Shown here: in pieces, positions 58,470-64,000 of the stretch
Numbering within the stretch: the stretch's first letter is position 1
Layout of the letters: each line of letters starts with the position of its first letter
Source of the DNA: Clostridia bacterium
GTDB lineage: Bacteria > Bacillota > Clostridia > Christensenellales > CAG-138
DNA: 64,000 nucleotides
Reading direction: 5' to 3'
NCBI GenBank assembly: GCA_017614315.1
Contig: JAGACA010000011.1
Coordinates: 1-64,000 of the forward strand
Notes under the pieces: model-generated
Seen by the model: only the letters and a program-made list of their open reading frames with translations
What the model was told of the DNA's origin: nothing
The model's database searches: none
Program-made: the position numbers and the translations under genes

Positions 58470-58907
58470 TCAGTTCTCCTGCAGGAAATCGGGTATACCG
58501 TCGCCGTCCATGTCGATATTGCCGCCGGGACCGCCGGGAGTACCGTCCATAAGCTCGGTATAGCGCACGCGGTAGGCGAGCTTCGCCTTCTCGACCTGGG
58601 CGTGGAGCAGCTCCTTGACCTGACGCGGATGCTTGATGTCCTTCATGGAAAGCATCGGCGCGGAGCTGTCGGTAGACGTGATCGTAACGGTGCCGACGCC
58701 GGTAAAGCGCTGCCAGAAGGAGATCGTCACGCCTATATCGCGTATGCGGTAAAGCTGGATCTCCTCTCCGCGGAGATTGAAGAATCCGGTCTCGAAGAAA
58801 AGCCTGTCCTCGCTCATGCGGTACCTGATGAAGGTCATCGGTATGCCGAGTATGCGTTTCCTGTCCTTCCACAGGTATACGGGTTTGTCAACTTTTATCT
58901 TGGACAT
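58470..58907 (-). CDS. Bacterial PH-domain protein with C-terminal Asp-rich loop
   Basis: 145 residues; GGAGC precedes the ATG. Residues 5-105 have the bPH_2 (YdbS/YdbT-like) pattern: VYLWKDRKRILGIPMTFIRYRMSEDRLFFETG, then GEEIQLYRIRDIGVTISFWQRFTGVGTVTI (the family signature is at about 48-60 and 70-76). The C-terminus ends in GGPGGNIDMDGDGIPDFLQ, a DxDxDG loop of the EF-hand or thrombospondin-3 kind that may bind calcium. There is no membrane span. It lies 12 bases after an EEP-family gene on the same strand. Confidence 0.85.
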   Translation of the reverse strand: MSKIKVDKPVYLWKDRKRILGIPMTFIRYRMSEDRLFFETGFFNLRGEEIQLYRIRDIGVTISFWQRFTGVGTVTITSTDSSAPMLSMKDIKHPRQVKELLHAQVEKAKLAYRVRYTELMDGTPGGPGGNIDMDGDGIPDFLQEN

Positions 58908-58919
58908 TTACAGCTCCGT

Positions 58920-59975
58920 TCAGTTCAGCGTGATGATGAGCTTCAAAGGCTGATGGTCGGAATTGTCGAAGCCGGTCATTATGACCTCGAGGCTCTCGAC
59001 CGAGATATTCCCCGAAACGATGAAGCCGTCGATGATGTAATACTGCGGATCGGGATTGCCGATGAGCGCGGTATCGAGCGAGCGGCAGGTCGGCGCGGAA
59101 GGATCGAACACGAAGCTGTATCCCTCTGGCAGATCGTTGGAGAGAGTACCGGGAGCCCACAGGCCGTCCTCGATCGGCTCGAACCTGCTTGCGCCGGGGA
59201 AGGTCTGATTGAAGTCGCCGCCGACGATGACGTAATTGCCTTTCGCGGCCTCGGCCTTGAGCACCTCGTACAGCATCTTGGTCTGGGCGATCTTGCCCTC
59301 GCCGTCGTCGTACGCCTCAAGGTGCAGGTTGATTATCACGAGTTCCTTGTCGCTGCCCTCGAGGGGTATGCGGTTCACGAGCAGACAGCGCTTGAGGTTG
59401 AACGCGCGTACCGGCCAGGAGAACGGGCAGGGGAGCTGTATGCGCTCGGCGCTCGTGACGGAGAGCGAGGTATAGGTCGCAAGACCGCTCATCACGCGTC
59501 CCATCATATCGGGGAACGGGATCGGCGTGAATACGGAATGGAAGTTGTAAGCGAAGTCGAAGGGAAGCCCCAGCGCCTCGCTTATCCTCACGGTCTCGTC
59601 TATGCGGTAGGAACGCTTCGAGCCGGTGTCGACCTCCTGAAGGAGATAGATATCGGCGCCGGCGGCCTTGAACTCGCCGATAAGGCCGTTAAGGTTCTTC
59701 TCGACGATCTCCTTGGAATCGGGGCGGGACTTGGTTCCGCCGTCCATGAAGAAATCCTCCTCCTCGCCGAGACCGGCATAGCCGATGTTATAGCTCATGA
59801 TCGTCAGCGTGTCGCCGACCTTGACCGTCCTCGTGCCGTCGGGCGGAGTCACGGTCTCGACGTCGTCGGGCTTATACTCGAACAGAGTGAGCGCAACGAA
59901 CGCGAGCGCGGCAAGCACCACGACGCAGAGAATGACGACGAGTATCGTCCTTAATACTTTCCAGAACTTTTTCAT
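58920..59975 (-). CDS. Endonuclease/exonuclease/phosphatase (EEP) family membrane protein
   Basis: 351 residues from ATG at 59975 with CGGAGGG upstream. One N-terminal signal-anchor (about 8-32). The EEP fold motifs are IMSYNIGYAG (about 58-67), LLQEVD (metal-binding Glu, about 105-110), GGDFNQTF (about 234-241) and FDNSDHQPL (Asp-His, about 337-345). This superfamily includes nucleases, sphingomyelinases and inositol phosphatases; the extracellular position and lack of DNA-specific motifs favour a phosphodiesterase or phosphatase acting on lipids or nucleotides outside the cell. It has its own promoter. Confidence 0.9.
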   Translation of the reverse strand: MKKFWKVLRTILVVILCVVVLAALAFVALTLFEYKPDDVETVTPPDGTRTVKVGDTLTIMSYNIGYAGLGEEEDFFMDGGTKSRPDSKEIVEKNLNGLIGEFKAAGADIYLLQEVDTGSKRSYRIDETVRISEALGLPFDFAYNFHSVFTPIPFPDMMGRVMSGLATYTSLSVTSAERIQLPCPFSWPVRAFNLKRCLLVNRIPLEGSDKELVIINLHLEAYDDGEGKIAQTKMLYEVLKAEAAKGNYVIVGGDFNQTFPGASRFEPIEDGLWAPGTLSNDLPEGYSFVFDPSAPTCRSLDTALIGNPDPQYYIIDGFIVSGNISVESLEVIMTGFDNSDHQPLKLIITLN

Positions 59976-60009
59976 TATTCCCTCCGAAGAAATAAAATCA
60001 AGCACTTAT

Positions 60010-60038
60010 ATAATACACCGAACGCGGACGATTTGCAA
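60010..60038 (-). promoter_or_regulatory. Promoter for the EEP/PH-domain operon
   Basis: On the minus strand TTGCAA (60033-60038) and TATTAT (60010-60015), spacing 17. It lies back to back with the site-2 protease promoter. Confidence 0.65.
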
Positions 60039-60046
60039 TTAAAATC

Positions 60047-60075
60047 TTGCTAAAACACGGTTTGAAGAGTATAAT
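60047..60075 (+). promoter_or_regulatory. Promoter for the site-2 protease-scpAB-polA run
   Basis: TTGCTA (60047-60052) and TATAAT (60070-60075), spacing 17. The -35 elements of the two divergent promoters are 8 bases apart, so their activity may be mutually exclusive. Confidence 0.7.
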
Positions 60076-60109
60076 AAAATAAAGAAGTATACATTGATCG
60101 GAGAAAGAT

Positions 60110-60820
60110 ATGTTGATCAGTATCCTGCTGGGCGAAGGCGACCTGACATTCAAGCTTATTTACGTCGGGATGTACCTTATCGCGATAATCCTTTCGTTCA
60201 GCTTCCACGAATGGGCGCACGCGCACGCGGCGTACAGGAACGGCGATTACACCGCGAGGAACCTCGGCCGCATGACGCTCAACCCGCTTGCGCATATCGA
60301 CCCGTTGGGATTCCTCATGATACTCATCGTCGGCTTCGGCTGGGCAAAGCCCGTTCCGGTGAATCCCAATAATTACCGGAAATACCGCAAGGGCGAGTTC
60401 CAGGTCAGCATGGCCGGCATATTCACGAATATCATCATCTCGCTCATCTCCGCGTTCATTTACGTCGCGGTCTATACGGCGGAGATACTTACCGGCACGG
60501 AGATCCCCGAGATGGTCTATACCTTCCTTACCATAATGGGCTATCTCAACGTAGCGCTCGCGGTGTTCAACTTCCTTCCCGTATTCCCGCTCGACGGCTT
60601 CCACCTCTTCGAGCTCCTCTTCGGCAGGAAGTTCCCCAAGGCGGTGCTCTGGATGCACAATCACGGCAGGATCGTGCTCTACATCTTCTTCGGCCTGTCG
60701 TTCATAATGTCAAGGTTCGGCGTTTCCATCGTCGGCTCGGTCGCCGAGTTCGTATTCGACGGCTTCATCCAGCTCTTCTGGCTTGTGGCGAAGATCATCA
60801 TGAACCTCTTCCTGATATAA
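60110..60820 (+). CDS. Site-2 protease-family (M50) membrane metalloprotease
   Basis: 236 residues with CGGAGA upstream. The zinc motif HEWAHAHA lies in the second span (about 32-39), NPLAHIDPLG follows (about 61-70), and the second metal ligand is NFLPVFPLDGFHLF (Asp about 163). These are the marks of the group III/YwhC-like site-2 proteases. No PDZ or CBS domain is present. Members cleave membrane proteins such as anti-sigma factors within the bilayer; the substrate here is unknown, although membrane anti-sigma candidates exist in the window. scpA follows after 1 base. Confidence 0.92.
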   Translation: MLISILLGEGDLTFKLIYVGMYLIAIILSFSFHEWAHAHAAYRNGDYTARNLGRMTLNPLAHIDPLGFLMILIVGFGWAKPVPVNPNNYRKYRKGEFQVSMAGIFTNIIISLISAFIYVAVYTAEILTGTEIPEMVYTFLTIMGYLNVALAVFNFLPVFPLDGFHLFELLFGRKFPKAVLWMHNHGRIVLYIFFGLSFIMSRFGVSIVGSVAEFVFDGFIQLFWLVAKIIMNLFLI

Positions 60821-60821
60821 T

Positions 60822-61604
60822 ATGGAACAGCCTGAAAACAGGGGCTATCACGTCCACATAAAGCAGTTCGACGGCCCGCTCGATCTTCTCCTCTACCTGA
60901 TCGAGAAGGCGGAGGTCGACATCCGCGAGGTGTTCGTATCCGAGATCACTTCGGAGTTTTTGAGTTACCTTTCGGAGCTTGACGAGCTCGACATGGACAC
61001 CGCTTCGGAATTCATATCCGTCGCTGCGACGCTCGTCTATATGAAGTCGCGCTCGCTCATGCCGAAGCCGAGGCGCGACGACGAGGAGGAAGAGGAGGAT
61101 CCCGGCGACGCCCTAATACGCCGCTTAAGGGAATACAAGGCGTTTAAGGAAGCCTCCGGTAATATGCGCGCGCTCTTTGACGAGGCGGCGCTCATGCGCT
61201 CGCGCCTTCCGATGGAGTACCCCCTCCCGCCGAGGGAGATAATACTTAAGGACACCACGCTGGACGGTCTCTATAACGCGCTCCTCGCCGCGCTCGGCAG
61301 GGCGGAGAGGACGGAGAGCGACAAGCCGGTAAGGTCGGTCGATGCCGACGTATTCACCATACGCGCCTGTACCGGCAGCATCAGAAAGAGCCTGAAGGCG
61401 CTCGGCGGCAGGATGACGTTCATGACCTATACCGAGGGCAAAGGAAAGCTCGAAATAATCGTCACTTTCATGGCGCTCCTTGAAATGATCAGAAGGGGCG
61501 AGATCAAGCTTCGCCAGGAAAAGGGATTCGGCGATATCGCGATAATAGAGGCAAACCTCATAACCGACGACGAGGAGATCAATTACGAGGATGAACTTGA
61601 CTGA
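60822..61604 (+). CDS. scpA: Segregation and condensation protein A (kleisin)
   Basis: 260 residues. ScpA is the kleisin that bridges the heads of Smc. The N-terminal part reads FDGPLDLLLYLIEKAEVDIREV (about 14-35, the strongest family block), followed by ISVAATLVYMKSRSLMP (about 65-81), an acidic stretch DDEEEEEDPGD, and a C-terminal winged helix (VTFMALLEMIRRGEIKLRQE). It starts 1 base after the protease stop and overlaps scpB, so all three are co-translated. Confidence 0.95.
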   Translation: MEQPENRGYHVHIKQFDGPLDLLLYLIEKAEVDIREVFVSEITSEFLSYLSELDELDMDTASEFISVAATLVYMKSRSLMPKPRRDDEEEEEDPGDALIRRLREYKAFKEASGNMRALFDEAALMRSRLPMEYPLPPREIILKDTTLDGLYNALLAALGRAERTESDKPVRSVDADVFTIRACTGSIRKSLKALGGRMTFMTYTEGKGKLEIIVTFMALLEMIRRGEIKLRQEKGFGDIAIIEANLITDDEEINYEDELD

Positions 61605-62199
61605 TATGGAAGAGAACAGAGAGATCACGGGATCGACTGCGGAAGCGGAGGAGAAAACGACCGAAAGGCCGACAAAGGAAAAGCTCGTCGGCGCGCTCGA
61701 GAGCGTGCTTTTCGTCACGGGCGAGCCCATCCCGAAAGCGGAGGTCGCAAGGATATTCGAGCTTAGCGGTCCGGAGCTCGATGAGCTCATCGGGATCATG
61801 GAGAAGGACTATATCGAAAGGAAGCGCGGGATAAGGCTGTATTCCACGGGCGACACCCTCCAGCTCGTCACCGATCCCGGCAACAACGAGTGGCTCATAA
61901 AGCTCCTCGCCCCGCCGCAGGAGAAAAACTTGAGCGAGTCCATCATGGAAACGCTCTCCGTCATCGCCTACCGCCAGCCCGTCACCAGGGCGGACATCGA
62001 GGCGGTGCGCGGCGTCAGGTGCGAATACGCCGTATCGCAGCTAATAAAGCAGGGCTTTATAAAGGAGCTCGGACGCAAGGACGTCGTGGGCAGGCCGATG
62101 CTCTTCGGCACGACCGACGCGTTCCTGCGCAGGTTCGGACTGCACGATCTTTCGGAGCTTCCGCCCATGCCCGAAACAGAAGAAGAGGAAGAACAGTAA
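61591..62199 (+). CDS. scpB: Segregation and condensation protein B
   Basis: 202 residues from ATG at 61591; an ATG at 61606 is a possible alternative, as the first 20 residues are not conserved. ScpB forms a dimer that binds ScpA in the Smc-ScpAB condensin. Two winged-helix domains are present: LVGALESVLFVTGEPIP with GLFDEL-like pattern (about 30-100), and SESIMETLSVIAYRQPVTRADIEAVRG (about 115-142) then VVGRPMLFGTTDAFLRRFGL. The C-terminus is Glu-rich. It overlaps scpA by 14 bases and is followed 6 bases later by polA. Confidence 0.95.
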   Translation: MNLTDMEENREITGSTAEAEEKTTERPTKEKLVGALESVLFVTGEPIPKAEVARIFELSGPELDELIGIMEKDYIERKRGIRLYSTGDTLQLVTDPGNNEWLIKLLAPPQEKNLSESIMETLSVIAYRQPVTRADIEAVRGVRCEYAVSQLIKQGFIKELGRKDVVGRPMLFGTTDAFLRRFGLHDLSELPPMPETEEEEEQ

Positions 62200-62205
62200 T
62201 ATAAT

Positions 62206-64000
62206 ATGAAAAAACTGATCGCCATAGACGCAAACTCCCTTCTTTTCCGCGCATACTACGCCATACAGACCGCCATGACCAGCCGTGACGGTCTTCCCAC
62301 AAACGCCATTCACGGCTTCACCGCGATGCTCATCAAGCTCATCGAAATGAAGCCCGATTACATGATCGCCGCGTTCGACATGCACGGCGGCACCTTCCGT
62401 CACGATACATATCCCGAATACAAGGCGGGCAGACGCGAAACGCCCGAGGATCTTAAGCAGCAGTTTCCCGCGCTCAAGGAGCTTTTAGGCGTGCTCGGCA
62501 TAAAGGTCTGCGAATGCTTCCGCTATGAGGCGGACGATATCCTCGGGACCATCTCGAACGAGGCGGAAAAAGAGGGCGTGTTCTCGCTCCTCGTCACCGG
62601 CGACCGCGACGCTCTGCAGCTCGTTTCCGAAAACACGCACGTCATGCTCACCAAAAAGGGCATCTCCGAGACCGTGGAGTATGACGAGGAGGGGCTCCTT
62701 CGCGATTACGGCCTTACGCCGAAGCATATGATCGACCTTAAGGCGCTCATGGGCGACAGCTCCGACAATATCCCCGGCATAAAGGGCGTGGGCGAAAAGA
62801 CGGCGAAGGGTCTGCTCGAAAAATACGGCGACCTCGAAGGCGTGCTCGAAAACGCCGATAAAGAAAAGGGCGCTTTGCGGGAAAAGCTTCTCGGCGGCGC
62901 GGATTCCGCCCGCATGAGCTATAAGATCGGCACGATCTGCCGCACCGCTCCCATCGACGTAAAGCTTTCGGACTGCGGGTTCGATCCCCATAAGCTCGAA
63001 AACGGCGTGCCGATGCTCCTTAAGCTCGGCCTCAAGCAGAACGGCGCAAGGATAAAGGCACTCGCCGACGGCGGAAAAGCCGTGGCCGTGACGAAGCCCG
63101 AAGTCAGGGAGGAGGCTCCTTTCGTCAAGGTCGAAAAGAGGATCTCAGTCGCGGACGCGGTTTCGCTCGCCGACGCAGTCAATATAATAATGAAATGCTC
63201 CGCCGCGGCGATCCACGTCGAGGACGATATGACCGTGCTCACGGATAAGGGCGAGCTCTTCGTGATCAAGACGGGCGGCACGCTCCTCGAGCCGGGGCTC
63301 GATCCCGAGGAGATATTCCTCGCATTCAAGCCCGTTTTCGAGACCGAAACGATCAAAAAAACCGTATTCGACGGCAAAAAACTCATGAATACGCTCGCCG
63401 CGTACGGCGTTTCCCTTAACGGGCTCGGCTTCGACATAACGGTCGCGGATTATCTCGTCAACGCGCTGAACCCGGCAAAGAGCCTCGATTCGCTCGCCGA
63501 GACCCTCGGCGTAAAGGCGAACGGCGCGGAGGCGGTAAAGATACTCGCGGGCATGCTCGAAAACGAGCTAAGAACAAAGGGCGTCGAGACGCTTTACCGC
63601 GGCGTGGAGCTCCCGCTCGTCGGCGTGCTCTTCGATATGGAGAGGACGGGCTTCGCGATCGACAGGGACGAATTAAAGGCGCTCGGCGACGGTATGACCG
63701 GCAGGATAGCCGAGCTCGAAAAGAATATCTGGTCGCTCGCAGGTCACAGCTTCAACATACTCTCCCCGAAGCAGCTCGGTACGGTGCTTTTCGAGGAGCT
63801 GGATCTTCCGCATCAGAAAAAGACAAAAACGGGCTATTCGACCGACTCCGACGTGCTCGAATCATTGAAGCACATGAACCCGATCGTAGGCGACGTGCTC
63901 GAATACCGCTTTTTAACGAAGCTCAAATCGACCTTCATCGATGCGATGCTCCAAAAGATCACCGGCGACGGCCGCATCCATACCACGCTCAACCAGAATG
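62206..64000 (+). CDS. polA: DNA polymerase I, N-terminal part (cut by the window edge)
   Basis: 598 codons from ATG at 62206 are open to the edge; about 290 more are expected. Residues 1-290 are the 5'-3' exonuclease/flap domain: AIDANSLLFRAYYA (start), FDMHGGTFRHDTYPEYKAGR, EADDILGT, VTGDRDALQLV and LKALMGDSSDNIPGIKGVGEKTA (part). Residues about 305-480 occupy the 3'-5' exonuclease place but lack its catalytic acidic motifs (CSAAAIHVEDD instead of DTETD), so proofreading is probably absent, as in Bacillus Pol I. The polymerase domain begins at about 500 (FDMERTGFAIDRDEL, SPKQLGTVLFEEL). It follows scpB by 6 bases. Confidence 0.95.
   Translation, partial: MKKLIAIDANSLLFRAYYAIQTAMTSRDGLPTNAIHGFTAMLIKLIEMKPDYMIAAFDMHGGTFRHDTYPEYKAGRRETPEDLKQQFPALKELLGVLGIKVCECFRYEADDILGTISNEAEKEGVFSLLVTGDRDALQLVSENTHVMLTKKGISETVEYDEEGLLRDYGLTPKHMIDLKALMGDSSDNIPGIKGVGEKTAKGLLEKYGDLEGVLENADKEKGALREKLLGGADSARMSYKIGTICRTAPIDVKLSDCGFDPHKLENGVPMLLKLGLKQNGARIKALADGGKAVAVTKPEVREEAPFVKVEKRISVADAVSLADAVNIIMKCSAAAIHVEDDMTVLTDKGELFVIKTGGTLLEPGLDPEEIFLAFKPVFETETIKKTVFDGKKLMNTLAAYGVSLNGLGFDITVADYLVNALNPAKSLDSLAETLGVKANGAEAVKILAGMLENELRTKGVETLYRGVELPLVGVLFDMERTGFAIDRDELKALGDGMTGRIAELEKNIWSLAGHSFNILSPKQLGTVLFEELDLPHQKKTKTGYSTDSDVLESLKHMNPIVGDVLEYRFLTKLKSTFIDAMLQKITGDGRIHTTLNQN

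Noticed and set aside
1..64000. tRNA or rRNA genes, insertion sequences, integrases, restriction or toxin-antitoxin genes
   Set aside because: None were recognised on either strand. A covariance-model scan for tRNAs would be decisive and was not possible here.

Overview
The window reads as a chromosomal segment of an uncultured, fairly GC-rich anaerobic Firmicute, most likely class Clostridia. The evidence is strong purine-rich ribosome-binding sites, many sigma-A type promoters (TTGxxx, 16-17 bp, TATAAT), compact rho-independent terminators, a T-box upstream of valS, a TPP riboswitch upstream of a ThiT-type transporter gene, a GerMN lipoprotein, a VanW-family protein, a DUF1292 protein, and cohesin/dockerin-type secreted proteins. 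I see no rRNA, tRNA, phage, insertion sequence, CRISPR or replication origin. Species-level assignment cannot be made from the sequence alone.

Layout. 1-3.2 kb holds three co-directional surface lipoproteins: two tandem paralogues, one cut by the window edge, and a leucine-rich-repeat protein. 3.3-4.7 kb is an ECF sigma factor with a probable membrane anti-sigma partner. 4.8-6.5 kb pairs a PII-like protein with a cation/proton antiporter. 6.5-7.7 kb has two more lipoproteins. 7.8-14.4 kb is metabolism and core functions: pgi, a rodA/ftsW-family gene, serC-serA, proS. 14.5-18.7 kb is accessory: a DNPH1/Rcl-like nucleotide hydrolase, two alpha/beta hydrolases flanking two tiny membrane proteins, and a peptidase S51-CHAP fusion coupled to a small protein, with codon use unlike the neighbours. 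18.9-24 kb has arginine deiminase and a heterodimeric ABC exporter. 24-29.4 kb has a YgiQ-type radical SAM protein, tadA, a VanW-family protein, fructose-bisphosphate aldolase and a DUF1292 protein.

29.5-35.2 kb has lgt, a lipoprotein, a cohesin-like/InlB-repeat/dockerin protein and a MacB-like ABC protein. 35.3-41.6 kb has a pyroglutamyl peptidase coupled to an MFS transporter, T-box-valS, and a polysaccharide deacetylase. 41.7-46.4 kb has a zinc-ribbon membrane protein, a hydrolase, a membrane-anchored cohesin-like protein, a redoxin-dockerin protein, a DUF436 protein and a 2-hydroxyacid dehydrogenase. 46.4-49.3 kb is a Crp/Fnr regulator plus SsuABC-like uptake operon. 49.4-53.8 kb has a TetR regulator, a peptide-type solute-binding lipoprotein, a lytic transglycosylase, coaE and the TPP-controlled thiT. 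54.1-64 kb has a TGS-uridine-kinase-like protein, xth, radC, a GerMN lipoprotein, a PH-domain/EEP pair, a site-2 protease, scpA-scpB and the start of polA.

Themes. Exported proteins are unusually numerous, and many carry Thr-Pro-Glu linkers after a lipobox; the lgt gene that lipidates them is in the window. Three proteins carry cohesin-like and/or dockerin modules, which suggests a small non-covalent surface assembly not obviously linked to polysaccharide breakdown. Convergent gene pairs repeatedly share one bidirectional terminator hairpin.
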